38,033 nucleotides of DNA. It comes from an uncultured Bacteroidota bacterium (GTDB taxonomy: Bacteria; Bacteroidota; Rhodothermia; Rhodothermales; UBA10348). A program made the position numbers and the translations under genes. This document shows positions 8,165 to 15,961 of this stretch, piece after piece (the stretch's first letter is position 1; every line of letters begins with the position of its first letter). The stretch lies in the NCBI GenBank assembly GCA_937877085.1, contig CALEEY010000332.1, forward strand, positions 1 through 38,033, given 5' to 3'. The notes beneath the pieces were generated by a model, which was given only the letters and a program-made list of their open reading frames with translations, had not been told where the DNA came from and did no database searches.

Positions 8165-8917
8165 GTCCTTCACCCCGAACACCTGAGTCCATTGTCAGCC
8201 CTTTCTTCTTCGCCGTCCATCTTTTGGATTTTCAACTTTTTGGGCATCGCAACGCAGACGGACGTCGCGAAAGCGCATGGAAAAGGAAATACAGAACTCC
8301 GGAGCGAAATTACCGGGTTGGCCATGCTGGTAGCTGGTGCGATGGGGACCCGAAAGGCCACGGTTCTGGGACCCGAATCGGGGGCTGTTCATCAAGCCAT
8401 TCGACAGTTTTGGATATTTACGGCTCTCTTTTTGGATTCGTTTGCCGTCGCAGGCCAAAGTCTGGTGGGCTATTTCATGGGGTCTGACCGAGTGGAAATG
8501 GCTAAACGGGTGGCCAAAACCATCCTTCAGTGGTCTTTTGGGCTGGGATGTGCCTTGTCGCTGGGTATGTGGGTAGGCGAAACCCCCTTGGTGGCCATTT
8601 TGGTGCCAGAATCCGCCCGGAATGCATTTTCAGCTCCCTGGATGGTTGCACTCATCATGCAACCTATCAACGCAATGGCCTTTGGGACCGACGGCATTCA
8701 CTGGGGCACCTCCGATTTTAGATTTCTGAGAAATGCCACGATTACGGCTACGTCGGTCGGCATTACCTTGCTATATGGCTGGGCGCTGTTTTTTGAGCAA
8801 AGCATTCTCTCCATTTGGATCGTTACCAGCATCTGGATCGCCATACGGGTTCTTTTTGGTATGGCCCGCATTTGGCCCGGATATGGAAATGCGCCGTTAA
8901 AAACGCCCATAAATTGA
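8165..8917 (+). pseudogene. MATE family efflux transporter, N-terminally truncated and internally deleted
   Basis: Two separate parts of a MATE (DinF-like) transporter are fused in one open frame. The first, SIFWIFNFLGIATQTDVAKA and on to GLAMLVAGAMG, matches the second and start of the third helix of the N-terminal half. The second, TRKATVLGPESGAVHQAIRQ and on to FLDSFAVAGQSLVGYFMG and the C-terminal helices, matches the second half. Between GAMG and TRKAT roughly 150-200 residues usual for the family are missing, and about 35 residues before SIFWIF are also absent (the frame opens after a TGA at 8162). About 240 residues remain of about 440. A MATE pump needs both six-helix halves, so this is very probably non-functional. 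The only start codons near the front are weak (TTG at 8192). An assembly error is the alternative. Confidence 0.7.
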
Positions 8918-9013
8918 ATCAATCTTGTTCAGGTCCCGTGTTTGGTGGTCGCTTTTGTGCCGTCCGGGAGCTAGTTTTCATCCGTTAAAAAAATCATTCC
9001 AATCCAGTTTCCT

Positions 9014-9463
9014 ATGCCCACAGCCCATTACGACCGAGTCAAAGCATTCATGCAAAAAGTGGGGCAAGCCACGCCAGAAGTTGCCACCATTCCCGACCAT
9101 AAAATTAGAATATTGAGGGCCAAGCTCATCCTAGAGGAAGCACTGGAAACCGTTGAGGCCCTTGGGGTTCACGTTCACATTGGGGGCATAGAAGTCCTTG
9201 AAGAAGGGTTGGAGTATAGCGCAACGAACAACGTCAACTTGCAGGAAGTGGCCGATGGCTGCGCGGATATTTCCGTCGTCACGATTGGTACATTGATTGC
9301 CTTTGGAATCGACGATGAACCCCTCTTGGAAGAAGTCGATGCATCCAATTTGCGCAAGTTTGGAGAGGGCAGTTATCGCCGGGAGGATGGCAAATGGATG
9401 AAACCTCCGGGATGGACTCCCCCAGACATTATGGCGGCCATTGATAGGGGTTATGGTCAATGA
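9014..9463 (+). CDS. MazG/PRA-PH-like all-alpha nucleoside triphosphate pyrophosphohydrolase
   Basis: A 149-residue protein of the all-alpha NTP pyrophosphohydrolase superfamily. The metal-binding pattern EXXE...EXXD is visible: EEALETVE (E42, E45) and EVADGCADI (E78, D81, with D85 next). The C-terminus (SNLRKFGEGSYRREDGKWMK and PPGW) is like that of phosphoribosyl-ATP pyrophosphohydrolase-like proteins found outside his operons. The likely reaction is hydrolysis of a nucleoside triphosphate or a related compound to a monophosphate plus pyrophosphate; the substrate is not known. Start ATG at 9014. Its TGA overlaps the ATG of the next gene (ATGA), so the two are translationally coupled, although no functional link is evident. 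Confidence 0.85.
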   Translation: MPTAHYDRVKAFMQKVGQATPEVATIPDHKIRILRAKLILEEALETVEALGVHVHIGGIEVLEEGLEYSATNNVNLQEVADGCADISVVTIGTLIAFGIDDEPLLEEVDASNLRKFGEGSYRREDGKWMKPPGWTPPDIMAAIDRGYGQ

Positions 9464-10677
9464 AAAGCCTCGTTTCAGCGTTTTTAGTCCTATTGGCAGG
9501 CTTGGGCAGCTACTTCGCTCCCCTCGGAGGCACGCTCACTCCGAATGAAAACGCCCCGACCGTCACGCCAATCCCTTTTCCAACAAAAGGCATTGCCGGC
9601 GAACCATTTTTAACTAAAAGCCCCGAAGGAAGCATATTTGCTTCTTGGCTGGAGCGTCAGGGCGACGTCACCTCGTTTATGTGGTCTCGACTGGATGGAT
9701 CGGCTTGGTCGGCTCCACACCCCATTTCATCAGGATCCAACTGGTTTGTGAATTGGGCCGATGTGCCCTCGCTCGCTGTCGCGAGCTCGGGCCGCATGAT
9801 GGCTCATTGGTTGGAACGCTTGGGCGAAGACAAATATGCGTATGGAATCCGATTTTCCGTTTCTTCCGACGCAGGAAAAACGTGGTCTACTCCGGCTTGG
9901 CTACATGAGGACCGCTCGCCAACCGAACACGGGTTTGCCAGCATTGAAGCCGCTCCAGACGGGTTTGTAGCTGTATGGCTGGATGGAAATGGGTACGCTA
10001 CCGAACGGCAGGAGATGGCGGTTCACAGTCGCACCATCGGATTCAACGGCCAGCTTGGAAAAGAAAGCGTGGTCGATTCCCGGACCTGCGATTGTTGCCC
10101 CACGACGCTGACGAGGCTAGGGGATGGGAGGATGGTTACATTATATAGAGATCGATCGGGTGAAGAAGTCCGAGATATTCAAGCCTCGTTTTGGAAGAAT
10201 GAAACGTGGTCCAAACCCGTTGTCCTGCACGAGGATGAGTGGAAAATAAACGCTTGCCCGGTAAACGGACCGTCTGTCCATGCCCTAGGGAATGAATTTG
10301 CGGCTTCCTGGTTTACAGCGGCTGGCGGTGGGCCCAAATTACAGGCCTTGTTTTCCAAAAGTGGCGGAACGGCCTTTGGCGATCCCGTTCGGCTCGATTT
10401 AGGTAATGCGGTAGGCCGTGTTTCCGTTCGCATGCGTACGCCTACGGAAGCAGCCGCTCTGTGGATCGAAGGGGCATCGTCCACGCCCAACGGACTGGTT
10501 TTAAAGTCGTTTTCGGCAGACGGCGCCGTTTCGGAGGCGATTCAGGTTTCTCCGATATCAGAAGGCCGTAGCTCTGGATATCCGCGGTTGGAAACCGACG
10601 GCAAATCTCTGATTGCCATCTGGACAGTGTCCTCGGATCCGGCAACCATAAAAACCGCCCGAATTTCGTGGAATTAG
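9460..10677 (+). CDS. Exported sialidase-like (Asp-box propeller) protein of unknown substrate
   Basis: A 405-residue protein with an N-terminal signal peptide (SLVSAFLVLLAGLGSYFAPLGG). It is built of repeated beta strands with Asp-box elements (SSDAGKTWSTP about residue 130; others are weaker), as in the six-bladed sialidase/BNR fold. A Cys-rich loop, SRTCDCCPTTLTRLGDG, lies in the middle. The Arg triad and the Tyr/Glu pair of true sialidases cannot be confirmed, so calling it an exo-alpha-sialidase would be an over-call. CDCCP loops of this kind are common in uncharacterised exported propellers. It overlaps the upstream pyrophosphohydrolase by 4 bp and the downstream acetyltransferase remnant by 10 bp. 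Confidence 0.75.
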   Translation: MKSLVSAFLVLLAGLGSYFAPLGGTLTPNENAPTVTPIPFPTKGIAGEPFLTKSPEGSIFASWLERQGDVTSFMWSRLDGSAWSAPHPISSGSNWFVNWADVPSLAVASSGRMMAHWLERLGEDKYAYGIRFSVSSDAGKTWSTPAWLHEDRSPTEHGFASIEAAPDGFVAVWLDGNGYATERQEMAVHSRTIGFNGQLGKESVVDSRTCDCCPTTLTRLGDGRMVTLYRDRSGEEVRDIQASFWKNETWSKPVVLHEDEWKINACPVNGPSVHALGNEFAASWFTAAGGGPKLQALFSKSGGTAFGDPVRLDLGNAVGRVSVRMRTPTEAAALWIEGASSTPNGLVLKSFSADGAVSEAIQVSPISEGRSSGYPRLETDGKSLIAIWTVSSDPATIKTARISWN

Positions 10678-10904
10678 AACAAGCGACCCCGCTGGATCTG
10701 GATCGGATATTGTCTCTTTTAGGACAAGCCAATGACGTATTCTTACTTACCGAAACGGCAGAACCTTTTTTTGTTCGATTTGGGTTTGAGCGCGTCTCTA
10801 GAGAGGAGGCCCCCCCGCAACTTCGGGCCTCTGAAGAATTTCGGTGCCTTTGTCCGGAATCCGCAGCCTTTATGCGGCGTTCGGTAGGAGCCGGTCCTGT
10901 TTAA
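10668..10904 (+). pseudogene. ArsN2-like GNAT acetyltransferase with internal in-frame deletion
   Basis: The 78 residues join two ends of a GNAT protein. The start, ELEQATPLDLDRILSLLGQA, is the usual first helix. The end, VFLLTETAEPFFVRFGFERV with APPQLRASEEFRCLCPESAA and MRR, is the C-terminal part typical of the arsenic-resistance-associated ArsN2 family. About 60-70 residues between them are absent, including the RGxGxG/A acetyl-CoA pyrophosphate loop, so acetyltransferase activity is not expected. The start is GTG at 10668, overlapping the end of the sialidase-like gene. No arsenic genes are nearby. A sequencing or assembly deletion is possible, but the join is in frame and clean. Confidence 0.65.
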
Positions 10905-10968
10905 GTTTACTATTTGGTCCGATCCTTCGGATATTTTCATTCATTCTGAACGTTTCTGATTTTACACC

Positions 10969-12234
10969 ATGGCAAAAGAATCTCGTCGTAACCCACGCGC
11001 CAAGAAGAGCAATCAATCAGGGTACAACCGCATGGCCTTATGGGCCGCTGTCGGTTTTGCCGTTTTAGGGGCCGGTTTAGCCTATTATGCGACGACCATG
11101 ACCTTCAACATTGAAAGTCAAGGATTGGTCGAGGCCAGCGGATGTTCACTCAACGATTTCGTCAATTGCGATGTAGCCAGTGCTTCGAGCTACGCTAAAA
11201 TGCTGGGTGTGCCCGTTGCTTGGTGGGGATTCATGTTCTATTTGTTTGCTGGCCTATCGGCCGTTGTGGGAGTTACGGCCACCAATAAATCAGGCAGTGC
11301 GCCCTTTGTAGCCGCCTCCTTTGTTTTAAGTATCTTTTCGATCCTTTTCACCTTTGTTAAAGCCTACCACCTATTTAGCCTCGGCGTGCTCTGTTTGGTA
11401 TGCGTCGGGATGTACGTCTCCAACTTTGGAATAGCCGTTTCGCTAGGGCTAGGACTCGGATTCGGACCCGGAGGATGGGGTTCATTTTTGGGCTCTTATG
11501 TATCTGGTATCAAGGGTGATACCGAAAAACTTGGCTTTTCTCCTCAGATTGTGAAGGTGGCCATTGTTGCCGTTTTAGTCTTTGGGATTGGGTTCGCAGG
11601 TGCATTGAATCATCAGCGAGATCTGACGGGAACCAACGGATTTGACCTAGACTTGGCGGTATCCGGCCATTTTAGACAGGCCCCCATTGAGGTCGGAACG
11701 AACGAAAACGCGGCCGTTTGGGGTAATCCAGAAGCGGACATCACCATTGTTGAATATGCTGATTTTCAGTGCCCAGCCTGCCGGGAATCGGCTTTTCACC
11801 TCAGACCGGCCCTTTTTGAGTTTCAAAAAGACGTCAAATTGGTGTTTATGAACTATCCGCTGGACAGCAACTTCAACACATCGATGCAAGCTCAGTTACA
11901 TACCATGGCAGGTCCAGCAGCCTTGGCAGGTGTTTGTGCGACGGAGTTTGGCGACTTTTGGGGCTATCACGACCTCATTTATCGCGATCAGGTATCTCTT
12001 TCCAACCAATTGTTGACCAAGTCTGCGGAAGATTTGGGATGGGACAGTCGTGCGTTTGCCGAATGTATGGTTCGGGACGACGTCAAGGCACGCGTCCTTT
12101 CCGACCTCGCCATGGGCGCGATGACCCAGCTTAATTCAACGCCGACGCTATTTTTGAATGGTCGCAAGCTGACATATTGGAGAAATACAGACTTTATTCG
12201 CGCGGTCATTCGGGAAGAAAAAGCTAGATTGTAG
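10969..12234 (+). CDS. VKOR-DsbA fusion: vitamin K epoxide reductase-like quinone oxidoreductase with thioredoxin-fold domain
   Basis: A 421-residue membrane protein that makes disulfide bonds in exported proteins. The N-terminal VKOR domain (about residues 20-165, four or five helices) has the loop pair C59/C67 (CSLNDFVNC) and the quinone-side CLVC motif (C142, C145), with the usual YAKMLGVPVAWWG between them. Another helix lies near residue 195-212. The C-terminal half is a DsbA/thioredoxin-fold domain with the active site CPAC (C268, C271) in VEYADFQCPACRES and the cis-Pro loop NSTPTLFLNG. Electrons should flow from substrate to CPAC, to the VKOR cysteines, to quinone, replacing a separate DsbA/DsbB pair. 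The CYTH gene begins 9 bases downstream and is probably in the same operon. Confidence 0.93.
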   Translation: MAKESRRNPRAKKSNQSGYNRMALWAAVGFAVLGAGLAYYATTMTFNIESQGLVEASGCSLNDFVNCDVASASSYAKMLGVPVAWWGFMFYLFAGLSAVVGVTATNKSGSAPFVAASFVLSIFSILFTFVKAYHLFSLGVLCLVCVGMYVSNFGIAVSLGLGLGFGPGGWGSFLGSYVSGIKGDTEKLGFSPQIVKVAIVAVLVFGIGFAGALNHQRDLTGTNGFDLDLAVSGHFRQAPIEVGTNENAAVWGNPEADITIVEYADFQCPACRESAFHLRPALFEFQKDVKLVFMNYPLDSNFNTSMQAQLHTMAGPAALAGVCATEFGDFWGYHDLIYRDQVSLSNQLLTKSAEDLGWDSRAFAECMVRDDVKARVLSDLAMGAMTQLNSTPTLFLNGRKLTYWRNTDFIRAVIREEKARL

Positions 12235-12242
12235 GCGCACTA

Positions 12243-12815
12243 ATGCCCGAATCCAATTTTGGGGTGCCTGAGTCGAATCTGGAGTCCAGCGGCGTTAAGG
12301 TTAATGTTGAAATAAAGGCGCGATCATCGAATCACGACGGTATACGTCGGGTTTTAGAGGGTCGAGGAGCTCGTTTTGTTGGCAAGGACCACCAGGTTGA
12401 CACCTATTTCAATGTTTCGGAGGGACGGCTAAAGCTTCGCGAAGGAAATATTGAAAACAGTTTAATTTTCTATAAGCGAAGCAACCAGTCGGGGCCCAAG
12501 CAATCGGACGTCGTCTTGGTGCGAGTCCAGCCCGATCCAGCGCTACGTGCGGTTCTTTCGGCCTCAAATGGGGTCAAAGTGGTTGTCGATAAACAACGAG
12601 AGATTTGGTTTGATGGTAACGTCAAATTTCACCTCGATCAGGTGGAAGGCCTTGGTTCTTTTGTTGAAATCGAAGCAATCGATGCGGATGGATCCAAAAA
12701 AAGCCCAGCATTGGAAAAACAGTGCCGCTTCTATATGGATTTGTTTGGCATCGTAGAGGCCGATTTGATTGATCGATCGTATTCAGATCTCCTCATCGAA
12801 CGTCCGTCAGATTAG
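12243..12815 (+). CDS. CYTH-domain protein (CyaB/class IV adenylate cyclase-like or triphosphatase)
   Basis: A 190-residue protein of the CYTH superfamily (triphosphate tunnel fold). The N-terminal strand NVEIKARS is the form of the ExExK signature seen in CyaB-like proteins. It is followed by GKDHQVDTYFNVSEGRLKLR, then KVVVDKQREIW and FHLDQVEGLGSFVEIEA, with basic and acidic residues alternating along the tunnel strands. The family includes class IV adenylate cyclases, thiamine triphosphatases and inorganic triphosphatases, and sequence alone does not separate them. The first 20 residues look disordered. It directly follows the VKOR-DsbA gene, with no obvious functional link. ATG at 12243. 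Confidence 0.85.
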   Translation: MPESNFGVPESNLESSGVKVNVEIKARSSNHDGIRRVLEGRGARFVGKDHQVDTYFNVSEGRLKLREGNIENSLIFYKRSNQSGPKQSDVVLVRVQPDPALRAVLSASNGVKVVVDKQREIWFDGNVKFHLDQVEGLGSFVEIEAIDADGSKKSPALEKQCRFYMDLFGIVEADLIDRSYSDLLIERPSD

Positions 12816-12849
12816 GTAGACCCAACGTTTTGGGGGCGCCTCCGAAGTA

Positions 12850-12878
12850 TTGTTGCGTGCGGTACAAGCTCTTATACT
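12850..12878 (+). promoter_or_regulatory. Candidate sigma-70-type promoter of the aquaporin gene
   Basis: TTGTTG (12850-12855) and TATACT (12873-12878) are separated by exactly 17 bases. The -10 matches the consensus at five of six positions, the -35 at three of six. A transcript would start near 12885 and leave a leader of about 50 bases to the ATG at 12935. That leader contains a GAGG (12925-12928) six bases before the start, one of the clearer Shine-Dalgarno sequences in the window. Confidence 0.4.
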
Positions 12879-12934
12879 CAGCCCAGGGGAGTTTCGCGAT
12901 TCGTCGAGTTAAGAAAATCAATCTGAGGTACGCA

Positions 12935-13567
12935 ATGAATAAACTATTGACCGAATTGATCGGTACGTTTTTTCTAGTTTTGACCGTTGGTCTGGTAGTT
13001 TCATCCGGTACACCACTCGCTGCATTAGCCATTGGGAGTGTATTGGTGGGTATGGTATACATGGGATGCCACATTTCAGGGGCTCATTACAATCCGGCGG
13101 TTACGCTTGGGGTGATGATGCGTGGAAAAATTGAAAGTGGCGAAGCCATCCAATACATGGTTGCCCAATTTGTAGGAGCCATCCTTGCTGCTTTCGCATC
13201 TTTGCATCTAACGGGCGGAGATACGTTTGCTCCTGCGCCTGGCGCCGGCGTGTCGGTCTCGATTGCAATTCTGGCTGAATTGTTGTTCACGTTTGCTTTG
13301 GTCCTCGTTTATTTGCAAACAGTTACCAACGATAAAACGGCAGGCAATTCGTATTACGGGCTGGCCATAGGCTTTACCGTTATGGTTGGGGCATTTGCCG
13401 TCGGAGATATTTCTGGTGGCGCCTTCAACCCGGCGGCGGCTGTTGGATCTGTATTGGTGAATGCCTTGATGGGCTCCGGTAATTTTGGAGATCTGTGGTT
13501 GTATCTAATAGGCCCCTTTGCGGGCGGAGCGCTGGCAGCTCTTGTTTATAAAGTCCAAAGTGCTTGA
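12935..13567 (+). CDS. MIP/aquaporin family channel
   Basis: A 210-residue, six-helix channel with both half-helix motifs: HYNPAVTLG in the first repeat and AFNPAAAVG in the second. The frame is open further upstream, but ATG at 12935 starts at MNKLLTELIGTFFL, the normal beginning of helix 1, and has a GAGG six bases before it. In water channels and GlpF the second NPA is followed by Arg, part of the selectivity filter; here it is Ala. Water, glycerol or other small solutes are therefore all possible. The gene stands alone between the CYTH gene and a repeat/hairpin region. Confidence 0.9.
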   Translation: MNKLLTELIGTFFLVLTVGLVVSSGTPLAALAIGSVLVGMVYMGCHISGAHYNPAVTLGVMMRGKIESGEAIQYMVAQFVGAILAAFASLHLTGGDTFAPAPGAGVSVSIAILAELLFTFALVLVYLQTVTNDKTAGNSYYGLAIGFTVMVGAFAVGDISGGAFNPAAAVGSVLVNALMGSGNFGDLWLYLIGPFAGGALAALVYKVQSA

Positions 13568-13607
13568 TCCAACCTCCAGGGTTTCGGCAGGAACCGTTTA
13601 TGTTGGA
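13568..13607 (+). terminator. Possible hairpin after the aquaporin gene
   Basis: Starting right after the aquaporin stop, TCCAAC (13568-13573) pairs with GTTGGA (13602-13607), and GGTT pairs with AACC inside. No T-run follows, so this is a weak candidate for transcript ending or stability. Confidence 0.25.
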
Positions 13608-13640
13608 GTGTAACCTTGAACCATTTAGAGGATAGGTAGT

Positions 13641-13700
13641 GTACAATAGTGTGCCATAGTGTGCCATAGTGTGCCATGGTGTGCCATGGTGTGCCATGGT
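13641..13700 (+). repeat. 10-bp tandem repeat, six units
   Basis: Six consecutive 10-bp units: a diverged GTACAATAGT, two copies of GTGCCATAGT, then three copies of GTGCCATGGT (13671-13700). The array runs directly into the start (GTACC) of the perfect hairpin at 13704. It is noncoding: frames across it encode only a repetitive peptide. Confidence 0.95.
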
Positions 13701-13703
13701 GTA

Positions 13704-13736
13704 CCGGGGGCCGGCCGCTTCGCGGCCGGCCCCCGG
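13704..13736. other. Perfect 15-bp GC-only stem-loop
   Basis: CCGGGGGCCGGCCGC (13704-13718), loop TTC, then its exact reverse complement (13722-13736). All stem pairs are G-C. It lies between the tandem repeat and the PH-domain gene start at 13782. There is no T-run on either side, so it is not a standard intrinsic terminator; it could stall polymerase, protect RNA ends, or be an extragenic palindrome. Confidence 0.85.
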
Positions 13737-13781
13737 CTGTCCAACTCCTATTTCGACCTTTTCCCACCGATTTTCTACCCC

Positions 13782-14288
13782 ATGATCTCGCTCTCCGAAA
13801 AACCTTCTTCCTTTCATGACATGAAGGAACTAGCCCCCCAAATCGTAAAGATTTGGAGGCTAAAATCGGGGATGTGGCTGGGCGTTTTGTTCGTTATTGC
13901 CCTGGTCGTAGACGTAATCAATTTTTTCGATACTGAAAAGATGCTTCCCTTCGGCGTTTTACCCGGCCTCGTCATTCTTTTCTGCTTAGGATTTGTGCTT
14001 TGGATCCCCCGACTCCGATTCAAATATTGGAGATATGCGCTTCGACCCACTGAATTGGTTTTGATTCGGGGCGTATTCAATCGCGTATATACGATTGTGC
14101 CCCTTCGCCGCATTCAGCATTTGGATGTCTCCCAAGACCTTTTTGAGCGGGAGTACGACCTGGGAAAGCTAGTCATTCACACGGCGGGGACCAGAAGCTC
14201 AGAGGTTATTTTACCCGGATTGCGTCTTGAAGAAGCCGAACGCTTACGTGATGAAATGAAAAAGGTAATCACGGATGAAGCCCTCTGA
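13782..14288 (+). CDS. Bacterial PH-domain (DUF304, YdbS-like) membrane protein
   Basis: A protein of 168 residues from ATG at 13782; a second ATG at 13821 is possible, and longer frames would run into the repeat and hairpin. Two hydrophobic segments (about residues 25-42 and 58-75) are followed by one bPH2/DUF304 domain: YWRYALRPTELVLIRGVFNR, YTIVPLRRIQHLDV, FEREYDLGKLVIHTAGTRSS. This is the arrangement of YdbS. Its end overlaps the ATG of the YdbT-like gene by 14 bases, so the pair is almost certainly one operon. YdbS/YdbT in Bacillus are linked to resistance to some bacteriocin-like compounds; that is family knowledge, not something seen here. Confidence 0.82.
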   Translation: MISLSEKPSSFHDMKELAPQIVKIWRLKSGMWLGVLFVIALVVDVINFFDTEKMLPFGVLPGLVILFCLGFVLWIPRLRFKYWRYALRPTELVLIRGVFNRVYTIVPLRRIQHLDVSQDLFEREYDLGKLVIHTAGTRSSEVILPGLRLEEAERLRDEMKKVITDEAL

Positions 14289-15885
14289 TCCATTTGGCAG
14301 CGAAAGTCGGCTACAACCTAACCACGACTCCTCCGAGGTGCCAGGAGATACGCGGGAGGAGGAGTCAGTAGGCCCAAAGCGTCTGCATCCGCTGACCTTG
14401 GTTCAGCGGCTAATCGTAAGTTTACCAGGACTTTTCTTCATCCTGTGGCCCTTGTTCAGGGAAACGGATTCTACGGCATGGATAAATCTCATTATTGCCG
14501 GCCTCTACGCCCTTTTTGTGCTGCCTTGGATCGTGGTGTATTACATGCGGTTTCGATATTGGGTGACGCCTACCGAAATGATTATTCACTCCGGTGTGAT
14601 GACTAGGCGGGAACGCAATATTCCTATTGATCGGATTCAAAACATTGAAATAGAACAAGCACCCTTGCAACGCCTTTTGCGAACGGCAAAGGTGGCCGTG
14701 TATACGGCAGGAAGCTCGAATGCCGAAGGCATACTTGAATATGTGTCGATCGATGAGGCTCGCGATATCCGAGCGAGCGTGCGTCAACTGCAGACAGAGA
14801 TCAAACGGGAAGAAGGATGGACAGCCAGCGTTGGAGCCCATCAATCGATGGCGGAAAAGCGGATGTCGGTTCCAGCGGAACGCGAAGAGCTAGCGACAGA
14901 ACCCCATTCCGCCGTACCGCTGTTCCAGATGTCCACCCAAAGAGCCTTTCTCTCGGGTGCATTCCACTTTTCACTTTTGTATATCGCTGGGATCTTCTCG
15001 CTGATCCAATACATCGAACCGGATCCGACCATATTCTTCTCGGGGCTTCTTCGGGGTCCAATGGAACCCTGGAAAGCAACCATTGACGCCTCTCCGCTAA
15101 CCGCCATCGCATTTGGTATTTTTGCAGCCGTGTTTTTAGGCTGGGCAACAGGCGTACTGCTAACGGTCAACAAGAATTATAGGTTTAGCATTACGCTTCA
15201 GGATAAAAAATTACATCGACGTAATGGACTGCTGACCCTAGCCGAAGGGACCATACCCCTCAAGCGAATCCAAAGTCTGATTATCCGAACCAACCCGGTG
15301 ATGCGATTTTTTGGATACTACCGGTTGGAGGTCCAAACCATGGGCATCGATTTGAAAGAAAGTGGATTTCAGTTGGCTGCCCCATGTGCCCGGCAGGATG
15401 AAATTGAGCCATTTCTGGCGGCCATCGGGGGCCTTCCGTTTCCGACAGATTGGAATCCGGTGTCCCCCATAACCATGCGTCGTTTTTCGCTCCGGTATAG
15501 TGGGTTGGTTGTTCTTGCTTTGGCGGGAATCTATTATTTCTTCCCGGAAATATTTCCCGTCGCTTGGTTGGGCCTGTTGGTGATCCCCGTCATTTTGAGA
15601 CTCTCCGTAGCCAGATATCGTAACATGGGATATGCGTTGGGGGACAAGGGGTTGTCAATAAGGAGAGGCATTTTTAAACAACATATCTGGCTCATCCCCA
15701 TCGGGAAATCGCAAACATTTACGCTCGGCGCTAATTACTTCCAGCGCCGTTTGGGGCTAGAAAATTTGTATATAGATACGGCGGGAGCTTCGCCGATGGT
15801 GGCCGCAGAATTGTACGATATACCTGCGGAGACCGCTCATTCGCTCTTGGAATCGCTTTATTCGCGGTTTCAACGCCGCGATTGA
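14275..15885 (+). CDS. Bacterial PH-domain (DUF304, YdbT-like) membrane protein with three PH repeats
   Basis: A 536-residue polytopic protein with three DUF304/bPH2 domains, each after a pair of membrane helices: YWVTPTEMIIHSGVMTRRER with IPIDRIQNIEIEQAP (about residues 85-170); FSITLQDKKLHRRNGLLTLA with IPLKRIQSLIIRTNP (about 300-380); and YALGDKGLSIRRGIFKQHIW with YFQRRLGLENLYIDTAG (about 455-530). This is the YdbT layout. An acidic, low-complexity stretch links the first two domains (about residues 170-215). It starts inside the end of the YdbS-like gene. A membrane-associated stress or resistance role is likely from the family; the molecular job is unknown. Confidence 0.82.
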   Translation: MKPSDPFGSESRLQPNHDSSEVPGDTREEESVGPKRLHPLTLVQRLIVSLPGLFFILWPLFRETDSTAWINLIIAGLYALFVLPWIVVYYMRFRYWVTPTEMIIHSGVMTRRERNIPIDRIQNIEIEQAPLQRLLRTAKVAVYTAGSSNAEGILEYVSIDEARDIRASVRQLQTEIKREEGWTASVGAHQSMAEKRMSVPAEREELATEPHSAVPLFQMSTQRAFLSGAFHFSLLYIAGIFSLIQYIEPDPTIFFSGLLRGPMEPWKATIDASPLTAIAFGIFAAVFLGWATGVLLTVNKNYRFSITLQDKKLHRRNGLLTLAEGTIPLKRIQSLIIRTNPVMRFFGYYRLEVQTMGIDLKESGFQLAAPCARQDEIEPFLAAIGGLPFPTDWNPVSPITMRRFSLRYSGLVVLALAGIYYFFPEIFPVAWLGLLVIPVILRLSVARYRNMGYALGDKGLSIRRGIFKQHIWLIPIGKSQTFTLGANYFQRRLGLENLYIDTAGASPMVAAELYDIPAETAHSLLESLYSRFQRRD

Positions 15886-15961
15886 TCGTAATCAAAACCC
15901 AAGCGCCACAAGGAGTAGCCCCGAGGCCGCCTCCCGACGCCGCCCCACGTTGCCTGAGAAG

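Noticed and set aside
9460-10677. True exo-alpha-sialidase
   Set aside because: Asp-box repeats show the fold, but the Arg triad and the Tyr/Glu nucleophile pair cannot be identified, so only a sialidase-like propeller is claimed.
10905-10968. Small hairpin ATCC-TTC-GGAT followed by A/T-rich bases after the acetyltransferase remnant
   Set aside because: Only a 4-5 bp stem with no clear T-run; too weak to call a terminator.
13641-13700. CRISPR-like array
   Set aside because: Units are 10 bp and contiguous without spacers; no cas genes nearby.
13425-13817. Minus-strand open frame with repeated HGTPWHTMAHYGT-like peptide
   Set aside because: It is the translation of the 10-bp tandem repeat and hairpin and overlaps the aquaporin gene end; no family features outside the repeat.
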